Shown: in pieces, positions 1 through 5,148 of the stretch
Layout of the letters: each line of letters opens with the position of its first letter
How positions within the stretch are numbered: position 1 is the stretch's first letter
Source: Candidatus Bathyarchaeota archaeon
GTDB taxonomy: Archaea; Thermoproteota; Bathyarchaeia; Bathyarchaeales; Bathyarchaeaceae
NCBI GenBank assembly: GCA_026967815.1
Contig: JAPUUO010000105.1
Coordinates: 1-5,222 of the forward strand
Length of the DNA stretch: 5,222 nucleotides
Direction of reading: 5' to 3'
The notes under the pieces: model-generated
The model's database searches: none
Seen by the model: only the letters and a program-made list of their open reading frames with translations
Told to the model about the DNA's origin: nothing
Made by a program: the position numbers and the translations under genes

Positions 1-649
1 CTTCGTCCATCCAGACTCCCGGAACTTTAGCACTGTAGCAACCCATATGCGCTACGATTACCCTCACATTTTCAAAATCCTGAACTGTCGATTTCAGATA
101 CTTCGGGTTTGCGTCTTGAGAAAAATGCGGTTGCTCCCAGATGTAAGGATCGCAACCTGTGTGACACGTAATGATTTTTCTCTTCTTCTCGCAATATTCA
201 AACAATTTCTCGATATTTTTCTTACCCATGACGGGGTTGAAGAACTGAAGCGTAGGGATGAGTTTTATTCCCTTCAAGTTGAGACGGTCTATCTCCTTTA
301 TCTTTTCCTCCACATAGGCTTGGCTCTTGGATAGATCAATGGATCCGAAGCAAACAAATCTGTCAGGGTGCCTTTTCACAAAGCCAGCAACTTGCTCATT
401 ATCAATTCTCGCCAATTCAAGAAAAACTTTTAGCTCTTCTATAACTTTCTTTACATCGAAAAAATACATGTCTAAGAGGCGGTTATGAATCATTTCTTTT
501 ATGTCAAGTCTGTCAAGACCCGTGGGATCCACGTCTAACGCTAATAGGACGGCGACGTCTACGCCTGCTTTATCCATTTCCGTCAGCAGATGATCGTCTG
601 TCATGAGCGCAAATGGATGAAGATGGACGTCTACAACTTTGTCAGTCAT
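1..649 (-). CDS. Amidohydrolase-2 family metal-dependent hydrolase, C-terminus cut by the window edge
   Basis: The minus-strand reading frame is open from ATG at 649 to the left edge and gives 216 residues; the family is usually about 270-300 long, so the last quarter is missing. Seen in the sequence: an N-terminal DVHLHPF with the HxH metal-binding pair at residues 9 and 11, a GIKLIPT strand at about 128-133, a TCHTGCD segment with a probable metal-ligand His at 163, and an AHMGC segment with His 201. This order matches the TIM-barrel amidohydrolase-2 (COG2159, ACMSD-like) superfamily, whose members hydrolyse or decarboxylate carboxylated, often aromatic, substrates. The final catalytic Asp lies outside the window. 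The start is supported by GGAAGGAG nine bases upstream; the ATG slightly further upstream is in another frame and soon meets a stop. The gene follows the acyl-CoA synthetase alpha gene on the same strand. No signal peptide is visible, so it is probably cytoplasmic. The family is well supported; the substrate is unknown. Confidence 0.85.
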   Translation of the reverse strand, partial: MTDKVVDVHLHPFALMTDDHLLTEMDKAGVDVAVLLALDVDPTGLDRLDIKEMIHNRLLDMYFFDVKKVIEELKVFLELARIDNEQVAGFVKRHPDRFVCFGSIDLSKSQAYVEEKIKEIDRLNLKGIKLIPTLQFFNPVMGKKNIEKLFEYCEKKRKIITCHTGCDPYIWEQPHFSQDANPKYLKSTVQDFENVRVIVAHMGCYSAKVPGVWMDE

Positions 650-658
650 CGATGTTGA

Positions 659-666
659 CTCCTTCC
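659..666 (-). promoter_or_regulatory. Shine-Dalgarno site of the amidohydrolase gene
   Basis: The minus strand reads GGAAGGAG, ending nine bases before the ATG at 649. It is a strong match to the archaeal anti-Shine-Dalgarno and decides the start codon. Confidence 0.7.
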
Positions 667-680
667 ATGATTTTCTGCGT

Positions 681-690
681 CCAATATAGT
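681..690 (-). promoter_or_regulatory. Possible TATA box for the amidohydrolase gene
   Basis: The minus strand reads ACTATATTGG. Its centre lies about 37 bases before the ATG, so transcription would begin roughly 25 bases downstream, leaving a leader of about a dozen bases that just contains the Shine-Dalgarno site. This suggests the gene can be transcribed independently of the upstream acyl-CoA synthetase gene. The call rests on position and base composition only. Confidence 0.35.
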
Positions 691-725
691 CTATCTCATG
701 ACAATAAGTCTTCTCTAACAGTCAG

Positions 726-733
726 GGCGCGCC
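726..733. repeat. CG palindrome GGCGCGCC in the gap between two minus-strand genes
   Basis: A perfect 8-base palindrome lies in the 111-base gap between the acyl-CoA synthetase and amidohydrolase genes, in otherwise AT-richer DNA. It is one of three GCGCGC-containing palindromes in the window, all intergenic. Its function is unknown. Confidence 0.4.
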
Positions 734-760
734 AGCATAAGGAGCTTCAAACTTGATGTC

Positions 761-2185
761 CTATTGGGAGTCTGAAATAGGGGCACGTGTGATATTGGGA
801 TATTTGCTCAGCGCTCCTAAGGCTCTCACGCATCGTTCGATGGATGGGTAAACAGGAACGCTCATATCTTCCAGTTGTTTAGTCCATAAGTCCACCAGGT
901 CTTTGGAGCCTATAAAATTCATTGCGAAGGGTTTGTCAGGATACTTTTCTTTGATCTCTTTCACGGGTCCTTCAACATCAAAGGCAAACATCGGGGACGA
1001 GGGTAAAACGCATACGGCGCAATCAACATTTTCGTCCCCTAACACTCCTCCCAACGATATTCGTAGACAATCTTCAGGACCCACAGACTCGAAGAGCATC
1101 TCACTGTCGAAGGGATTCTTAACTCTAATCCACGACGGTAAGTAAGATTCGATATGCTTCACCGTTTCATCAGACAATTTAGCTACATCTAAACCATATT
1201 CTGCAGAATAATCAGCCGCCATCACACACCCTGCCCCGGTCATACTTACTATTCCAATTCTGTTGCCCTTCGACAAGGGCTGTAGGGCAAAGGCTTTCGC
1301 TAAATCCATCAACTCTTCAAAATCCTTCACACGAATTGCTCCTACCTTCTTGCATACAGCGTCAAATATTTCATCTTTCACCACTAAAGAAGCAGTGTGG
1401 GACATGGCAGCCTTCACGCCAGCCTCTGTTATTCCGGATTTCAGAATTAGAACCGGCTTTTTCTTCGCTGCCTTCCGAACCGCCTTCAGAAACTTTCGCC
1501 CGTCTTTAACTCCTTCTAGGTATATGACTATAACCTCCGTATCTTCGTCATGAGCCAAATATTCCAACGCGTCAGAATCATCCACGTCAGACTTGTTGCC
1601 GAGGCCAATAACCTTACTCAAACCAAAAGGCTCCGCGGATAATATCCACCAAAAAGCGGCTGCAGCAAACAAACCGGTTTGGGCGATGAAAGCTACGTTG
1701 CCTTTCCTCAAATTCGGAAGAGGCGCAAAAGACGTTGTGAAACCGTTGGAAGTATTAAGAACGCCGGTGGTGTTCGGTCCAACGATTCTGATTCCAGCCT
1801 TCCTTGCCGTCTCAACGATTTCCCGCTCAAACCTGACTCTTTCGCCCCCAGCCTCACGAAATCCTGAAGACAATATCACAACACCCTTGACACCTTTCTT
1901 TGCACAATCTCGCACAACTTGGGGCACGGAAGGTGCTGGAACAATTATTGCAACCACTTCAACTTCGTCTGGAATGAGATCTACGCGAGGATAGGCCTTT
2001 AGTCCCAACACCTCATCTGCCTTCAGGTTCACTGGGTAGACCTTACCCTTATACCCCAAATCTATGAGATTCAACACTACATAATGACCAAACTTAAGGG
2101 GATTGTTTGTGGCACCTACCACAGCCACGCTTCTGGGTTCGAAAAAGAAAGAAATATCGCTTGTTCTTTGCGAAGTCGAAGACAT
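761..2185 (-). CDS. Acyl-CoA synthetase (NDP-forming), alpha subunit, acetate-CoA ligase (ADP-forming) type
   Basis: This 474-residue protein matches the three-domain alpha subunit of archaeal ADP-forming acyl-CoA synthetases, which make ATP from acyl-CoA, ADP and phosphate (reversibly) with an ATP-grasp beta subunit in the cytoplasm. Numbered from the chosen Met, a Rossmann CoA-binding domain (about 10-145) starts with FFEPRSVAVVGATNNP and includes GPNTTGVLN. A ligase domain (about 160-300) has IAQTG, GNKSDVDDSD, YLEGVKDGRKF, and the phospho-accepting His at 263 in MSHTASL. A third domain runs from about 305 to 460. Several signatures deviate from common forms: GPNT for GPNC, AQTG for SQSG, and SMTGAG where TNAGG is usual, so acid specificity may differ from acetate. 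The start at 2185 is preferred because GGTGAT sits four bases upstream; an in-frame ATG at 2203 would add six residues but has a poor ribosome site. No beta subunit is adjacent, so it may be encoded elsewhere. The family assignment is strong and the substrate is open. Confidence 0.9.
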   Translation of the reverse strand: MSSTSQRTSDISFFFEPRSVAVVGATNNPLKFGHYVVLNLIDLGYKGKVYPVNLKADEVLGLKAYPRVDLIPDEVEVVAIIVPAPSVPQVVRDCAKKGVKGVVILSSGFREAGGERVRFEREIVETARKAGIRIVGPNTTGVLNTSNGFTTSFAPLPNLRKGNVAFIAQTGLFAAAAFWWILSAEPFGLSKVIGLGNKSDVDDSDALEYLAHDEDTEVIVIYLEGVKDGRKFLKAVRKAAKKKPVLILKSGITEAGVKAAMSHTASLVVKDEIFDAVCKKVGAIRVKDFEELMDLAKAFALQPLSKGNRIGIVSMTGAGCVMAADYSAEYGLDVAKLSDETVKHIESYLPSWIRVKNPFDSEMLFESVGPEDCLRISLGGVLGDENVDCAVCVLPSSPMFAFDVEGPVKEIKEKYPDKPFAMNFIGSKDLVDLWTKQLEDMSVPVYPSIERCVRALGALSKYPNITRAPISDSQ

Positions 2186-2189
2186 GTTA

Positions 2190-2195
2190 ATCACC
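2190..2195 (-). promoter_or_regulatory. Shine-Dalgarno site deciding the acyl-CoA synthetase start
   Basis: The minus strand reads GGTGAT followed by TAAC and then the ATG at 2185. GGTGAT is fully complementary to the usual 3' end of archaeal 16S rRNA. It lies inside the short extension made by the alternative ATG at 2203, which argues for the inner start. Confidence 0.65.
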
Positions 2196-2230
2196 CATAC
2201 CATGAGAACCTATGGAAAGGGACTCCAACT

Positions 2231-2239
2231 GATTTAAAC
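2231..2239 (-). promoter_or_regulatory. Possible TATA box for the acyl-CoA synthetase gene
   Basis: The minus strand reads GTTTAAATC. Transcription about 25 bases downstream would start near 2210, leaving a leader of about 25 bases before the ATG at 2185 but only about seven before the ATG at 2203. This again favours the inner start. It is a prediction from composition and spacing. Confidence 0.4.
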
Positions 2240-2249
2240 ATGTCGACTC

Positions 2250-2280
2250 AGCTCCAAATCGTCGAAAAGTCGATTTAGCT
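2250..2280. repeat. Imperfect inverted repeat between two divergent promoters
   Basis: AGCTCCAAATCG at 2250-2261 is mirrored by CGATTTAGCT at 2271-2280: ten matching positions with a two-base CC insertion in the left arm and a nine-base spacer. It lies between the leftward TATA-like box near 2235 and the rightward one near 2299. That is where an operator affecting both genes could sit. GTCGA also recurs at 2242, 2261 and 2269. The symmetry is directly visible; an operator role is inference. Confidence 0.4.
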
Positions 2281-2295
2281 TTCAAAAGTCTAAGG

Positions 2296-2305
2296 TTATA
2301 AATTA
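2296..2305 (+). promoter_or_regulatory. Possible TATA box for nrdJ
   Basis: TTATAAATTA is a good archaeal TATA-like sequence. Transcription about 25 bases downstream would begin near 2325, giving an unusually long leader of roughly 75-80 bases before the nrdJ ATG. A weaker candidate, CTTTTAAGAT at 2321-2330, would shorten the leader to about 50 bases. Confidence 0.45.
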
Positions 2306-2381
2306 AAAAGCAACAGTGTACTTTTAAGATTGTGAGTGGACAAGGTTGGCTGAAGTTTCTGGAATTACAAAAAGAGATGAG

Positions 2382-2395
2382 CACGCGCGCGCGTG
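2382..2395. repeat. 14-base alternating CG palindrome at the nrdJ ribosome-binding site
   Basis: CACGCGCGCGCGTG is a perfect palindrome just ahead of nrdJ. In RNA it could fold as a five-pair stem (CACGC with GCGTG) around a GCGC loop. In DNA it is an alternating purine-pyrimidine run of the kind able to adopt Z-form. Its right end overlaps the first bases of the GTGAT Shine-Dalgarno site (2393-2397). The palindrome is certain; any regulatory effect is inference. Confidence 0.55.
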
Positions 2396-2397
2396 AT
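2393..2397 (+). promoter_or_regulatory. Shine-Dalgarno site of nrdJ
   Basis: GTGAT, a partial match to GGTGAT, lies five bases before the ATG at 2403. It includes the first base of the TTG at 2397, so it supports initiation at 2403 rather than at TTG. An in-frame TGA at 2394-2396 excludes any longer start. Confidence 0.55.
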
Positions 2398-2402
2398 TGC
2401 CT

Positions 2403-4496
2403 ATGGCCATCGCAAAAATAAGGAAAAGAGACGGAAGAGTTGTCGACTTCGACTCCAGCAGAATCAGAGATGCTATTCACAGGGCTCTAGTTGCCGTTGA
2501 ACTTGAGGATGGAGAAAGGGCTGAAAGCGTAACTAGAGAGGTTGTTGAGCTTTTGGAGGAAAGATTTAGGGAGAGGATTCCGTCGGTTGAAGATGCGCAA
2601 GATATTGTTATAGAAGTTCTAAAGAGAAGCCACTATGCAAAAGTTGCAGAGGAATATCAAGATTACCGGAAGAAGAAGGAAGAGATAAGAAAACTAAAAG
2701 GGAAATTGGGAATAATAGAACCGAAATTTACAGTTAACGCTCTAGAGGTTTTGAGAAAAAGATACCTTTTGAGAGACGAGACGGAAAGAATTGTAGAAAC
2801 TCCGACTCAAATGTTTAAGAGAGTTGCCAAAACAGTGGCGAGAGTCGACGAGAAATATGGAGCAGAATCGAATGAAAGCGAAAAGATTTTCTATAGTATG
2901 ATGACGAAGCTAAAAGCTATCCCCAACTCTCCAACCCTTTTCAATTCGGGAACAGAGATCGCCCAGTTATCTGCATGTTTCGTCTTACCTGTTGAGGATT
3001 CCTTGAAAAGCATTTTCACCGCAGTAAAAAATATGGCTCTAATCGAACAGACTGGCGGAGGGGTTGGCTTCGATTTTTCTAGGCTAAGACCCAACGGAGA
3101 CATCGTCAGATCAACTAAGGGAGTAGCATCAGGCCCTGTGAGTTTCATGCGGGTTTTTGATACCGCCACGGAAGTCATTAAAGCTGGTGGAAGAAGAAGA
3201 GGCGCCATGATGGGAGTTCTGAGAGTTGATCACCCAGACATCATTGAGTTTATGACTTCCAAACAAAAGCCGAGTTTTCTTTCAAACTTCAATATTTCAG
3301 TTGCTGTTACCGACGATTTTATGAAAGCTCTTGAAGTAGACGAAGAATATTGGCTAGTCAACGCTAGAAATGAGGAAAGGGTAAGAAAGCTTAAAGCTGA
3401 AGACGTTTGGGATTTGATGACAAAATCAGCTTGGGCTAGTGGAGACCCAGGGGTTCTTTTTATTGATGAAATTAACAGATATAATCCAACTCCTCAGATT
3501 GGAAGAATTGAGTCGACAAACCCTTGCGGCGAGCAGCCTCTCCTTCCCTACGAATCCTGCAATTTAGGTTCAATCAATCTTTCGGGGATGGTTGAGGACG
3601 GAAAAATAGACTGGAAAAAACTTAGAGAAACTGTTGGAAACGCTGTTCACTTTCTTGACAATGTTATAGACGCAAACAAGTATCCTTTGAAGGAAATAGA
3701 GGCGGTAACAAAAGCCAACAGAAAAATAGGCTTGGGCGTCATGGGATTTGCAGACATGCTTATCAAAGTCGGCGTTCCTTACAATTCTGAAGAAGCTTTG
3801 CAACTCGCTGAAAATCTAATGAAATTCATTGAAGAAGAAGCCCGTAAGAAATCTGTGGAGATTGGTGAAGAAAGAGGTTCTTTTCCAAACTTTGAAAAAA
3901 GCGTTTGGAAAGACAGGTACAGCGCTATGAGAAACGCCACAGTAACAACGATAGCGCCAACAGGAAGCATAAGCATAATAGCTGGATGCTCTTCCGGAAT
4001 TGAACCGATATTTGCAATTTCCTTTATAAGAAACGTTTTAGATGGAACAAGGCTTTTTGAAACTAACCCCTTGTTCGAAATAATAGCGAAGAAAAGAGGG
4101 TTCTACAGTGCCAAACTTCTCGAAGAAATAGCAAAAACAGGTTCGGTTCAGAAAATTGACGGCGTACCAGAAAATATTAAGAGGCTTTTTGTTACAGCCC
4201 TCGATATCGAGCCTGAATGGCATGTTAGAATGCAAGCAGCATTTCAAAAGTACACGGACAACGCCGTTTCAAAAACGGTTAACTTGCCAAATAAGGCAAG
4301 GATTGAAGATGTCAGAAAGGTTTTCAAACTTGCTTGGAGGCTGAAATGTAAAGGAGTCACCGTATTCAGGTATGGAAGTAAGCCAGAGCAAGTTCTATAC
4401 ATAGGAGAAGTAAAAACCAAGGAGCGGAAATTTGTGACTGCAGAATCAGAATATGCAGGTGGATGCCCAACCAAAACTTGCCCATTTCCAGGCTAA
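2403..4496 (+). CDS. nrdJ: Adenosylcobalamin-dependent (class II) ribonucleoside-diphosphate reductase
   Basis: This 697-residue enzyme reduces ribonucleotides to deoxyribonucleotides using a radical generated from coenzyme B12, supplying DNA precursors in the cytoplasm. Numbered from the ATG at 2403, an N-terminal ATP-cone (about 2-95, opening IAKIRKRDGRVVDFD) suggests dATP/ATP overall control. The barrel follows: NSPTLFNSGT with redox Cys 192 (LSACFVLP), TGGGVGFDFSRLRPNGD, the GGRRRGAMMG loop near 262-271, and NPCGEQPLLPYESC with Asn 373, thiyl-radical Cys 375, Glu 377 and partner Cys 386, then PTGSIS near 519-524. A C-terminal pair, Cys 688 and Cys 693 in GGCPTKTCPFPG, would relay electrons from thioredoxin-like donors. 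The 11-residue spacing of the two barrel cysteines matches class II NrdJ. No intein interrupts it and no small subunit gene lies nearby, fitting class II. A TTG at 2397 is a less likely alternative start. The gene is divergent from the acyl-CoA synthetase gene and appears to be transcribed alone. Confidence 0.96.
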   Translation: MAIAKIRKRDGRVVDFDSSRIRDAIHRALVAVELEDGERAESVTREVVELLEERFRERIPSVEDAQDIVIEVLKRSHYAKVAEEYQDYRKKKEEIRKLKGKLGIIEPKFTVNALEVLRKRYLLRDETERIVETPTQMFKRVAKTVARVDEKYGAESNESEKIFYSMMTKLKAIPNSPTLFNSGTEIAQLSACFVLPVEDSLKSIFTAVKNMALIEQTGGGVGFDFSRLRPNGDIVRSTKGVASGPVSFMRVFDTATEVIKAGGRRRGAMMGVLRVDHPDIIEFMTSKQKPSFLSNFNISVAVTDDFMKALEVDEEYWLVNARNEERVRKLKAEDVWDLMTKSAWASGDPGVLFIDEINRYNPTPQIGRIESTNPCGEQPLLPYESCNLGSINLSGMVEDGKIDWKKLRETVGNAVHFLDNVIDANKYPLKEIEAVTKANRKIGLGVMGFADMLIKVGVPYNSEEALQLAENLMKFIEEEARKKSVEIGEERGSFPNFEKSVWKDRYSAMRNATVTTIAPTGSISIIAGCSSGIEPIFAISFIRNVLDGTRLFETNPLFEIIAKKRGFYSAKLLEEIAKTGSVQKIDGVPENIKRLFVTALDIEPEWHVRMQAAFQKYTDNAVSKTVNLPNKARIEDVRKVFKLAWRLKCKGVTVFRYGSKPEQVLYIGEVKTKERKFVTAESEYAGGCPTKTCPFPG

Positions 4497-4514
4497 CTTT
4501 ACGAACTGAACATA

Positions 4515-4589
4515 TGCCCGAAATTGGTGGAAATACTAAACAAAGTTGCGCGCGCAGATTTGGGCACGACAGCTTTTTGTCCTTCTTTT
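4515..4589 (+). terminator. Stem-loop and T-tracts downstream of nrdJ, probable transcript end
   Basis: TGCCCGAAAT at 4515-4524 can pair with ATTTGGGCA at 4558-4566 (nine pairs with one bulged G), enclosing a 33-base loop that contains the palindrome TGCGCGCGCA. Eight bases later come T-rich stretches at 4574-4578 and 4583-4589, and a small GACA/TGTC hairpin at 4568-4581. Archaeal RNA polymerase commonly terminates at T-tracts, so the nrdJ transcript probably ends here. Whether the stem contributes is uncertain because its loop is large. Confidence 0.45.
4547..4556. repeat. CG palindrome TGCGCGCGCA downstream of nrdJ
   Basis: A perfect 10-base palindrome lies about 50 bases after the nrdJ stop, inside the loop of the larger stem-loop. 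It belongs to the same class of intergenic CG palindromes as those at 726 and 2382. Its function is unknown. Confidence 0.45.
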
Positions 4590-4652
4590 AAAAATTGGAA
4601 GATTGTGTGAACCTGTTTGCCATGTTGTTGAAAGTTTTTCCCTTACCAGAAC

Positions 4653-4682
4653 CCAAGTGGGAACATTTTGCCCATTGTTTGG
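4653..4682 (+). other. Weak stem-loop in the nrdJ to orphan-gene intergenic region
   Basis: CCAA-G-TGGG can pair with CCCA-TTGT-TTGG around a nine-base loop: two four-pair helices separated by an internal loop. It lies in the stretch between the T-tracts after nrdJ and the next gene's promoter (about 4590-4711), where I see no coding potential and no tRNA. It could be incidental. Confidence 0.2.
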
Positions 4683-4711
4683 ACGGCTAAAGCTTTTGTG
4701 TTAGATATGAC

Positions 4712-4719
4712 CTAAAAAT
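4712..4719 (+). promoter_or_regulatory. Possible TATA box for the small orphan gene
   Basis: CTAAAAAT lies about 40 bases before the GTG start, so transcription would begin near 4742 with a leader of about 14 bases. A second AT-rich candidate, CTTTTAAAAATT at 4585-4596, would give a leader of about 140 bases and overlaps the proposed nrdJ terminator. Confidence 0.35.
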
Positions 4720-4744
4720 CAGAACGAAGCGTTAAAGGGAACAC

Positions 4745-4750
4745 AGGGAT
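4745..4750 (+). promoter_or_regulatory. Shine-Dalgarno-like site of the orphan gene
   Basis: AGGGAT followed by CCATC precedes the GTG at 4756. It resembles AGGTGAT with one base missing, at suitable spacing. No other in-frame start codon exists between the upstream stop at 4708 and this GTG. Confidence 0.4.
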
Positions 4751-4755
4751 CCATC

Positions 4756-5097
4756 GTGAAAACAAGAGAGCTAAAAGCGATAACAACTGCGCTACAAGAG
4801 TTAGGACTAAGTTATGAGGATACCCTCGAAGCCATGAAAGGGGTAGCCAAAGATTTGCGCTCTACCAGAAGCTTATGGAGGGATGGCGATAAGTCAAGGC
4901 TCGTTAAAATCGGCTTGGCCCTAATAGCTTGTCCAGAGCCTACCCCAATAAGCGAAACTTTAGGCGTCTTCGTTTTATCTTTGGGGATAATTCAGAATAA
5001 AAGGAAAAACTCAACCCTACATATAGAAGACGTATACAAAACTTTTCAAGACGTGAATAGAAGTTTACTGAGAACTGGACAAGAATTCGGTCAGTAA
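4756..5097 (+). CDS. Small orphan protein with a hydrophobic hairpin, function unknown
   Basis: I do not recognise this 113-residue protein. Residues 1-45 are charged and look helical (TRELKAITTALQELG, then YEDTLEAMKGVAKDLRS). The middle has two hydrophobic stretches, LVKIGLALIAC (about 49-59) and SETLGVFVLSLGIIQ (about 67-80/81), joined by the turn PEPTPI. A basic NKRK follows, then a second charged helical region (LHIEDVYKTFQDVNRSLL). The hydrophobic stretches are short for full membrane spans but could form a membrane-dipping hairpin or a buried helical core, with NKRK on the cytoplasmic side. The GTG start is the only in-frame choice and has a Shine-Dalgarno-like AGGGAT. The gene is 259 bases after nrdJ, probably separately transcribed, and faces a convergent gene. 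Its composition, clean stop and signals support a real gene; it could be a lineage-restricted archaeal protein. No enzymatic motif or metal-binding cysteine cluster is visible. Confidence 0.7.
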   Translation: MKTRELKAITTALQELGLSYEDTLEAMKGVAKDLRSTRSLWRDGDKSRLVKIGLALIACPEPTPISETLGVFVLSLGIIQNKRKNSTLHIEDVYKTFQDVNRSLLRTGQEFGQ

Positions 5098-5101
5098 TTG
5101 A

Positions 5102-5110
5102 TTCTTTTTT
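5102..5110 (+). terminator. T-tract after the orphan gene
   Basis: TTCTTTTTT starts five bases after the TAA stop of the 113-residue gene. A T-rich run this close to a stop codon is typical of archaeal transcription termination. Confidence 0.5.
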
Positions 5111-5148
5111 CCAGATAGCTCTTCCAAGATGAATGCTCGCGCTTTTGC

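Noticed and set aside
47..334. 95-residue plus-strand frame at the left edge, and similar plus-strand frames within 903-1994
   Set aside because: They are antisense shadows of the amidohydrolase and acyl-CoA synthetase genes, whose family motifs are clear on the minus strand.
2332..2421. Small upstream frame (GTG start, 29 codons) overlapping the start of nrdJ, a possible leader peptide
   Set aside because: It has no Shine-Dalgarno site, uses a GTG, and its composition is unremarkable. The overlap with nrdJ is easily accidental.
2187..2480. 97-residue minus-strand frame covering the divergent promoter region
   Set aside because: It runs antisense across the nrdJ start and through both TATA-like boxes, looks compositionally random, and has no ribosome-binding site.
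2403..4496. Possible intein or split in nrdJ, common in archaeal ribonucleotide reductases
   Set aside because: The motifs around the active-site cysteines are continuous and the barrel is of ordinary length, so no insertion is present.
4514..4591. 25-codon ATG frame after nrdJ
   Set aside because: There is no ribosome-binding site, it is very short, and it overlaps the stem-loop and T-tracts.
4497..4610. In-frame continuation of nrdJ beyond its TAA for 37 codons, including two more Cys-Pro pairs (ICP, FCPSF)
   Set aside because: nrdJ already ends with the expected C-terminal cysteine pair just before the stop, no stop-codon recoding signal is recognised, and the stretch holds the terminator-like elements.
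4478..4676. Direct repeat TTGCCCATT at 4478-4486 and 4668-4676
   Set aside because: It is only nine bases, the first copy is explained by nrdJ codons, and the flanks do not match. It is likely chance.
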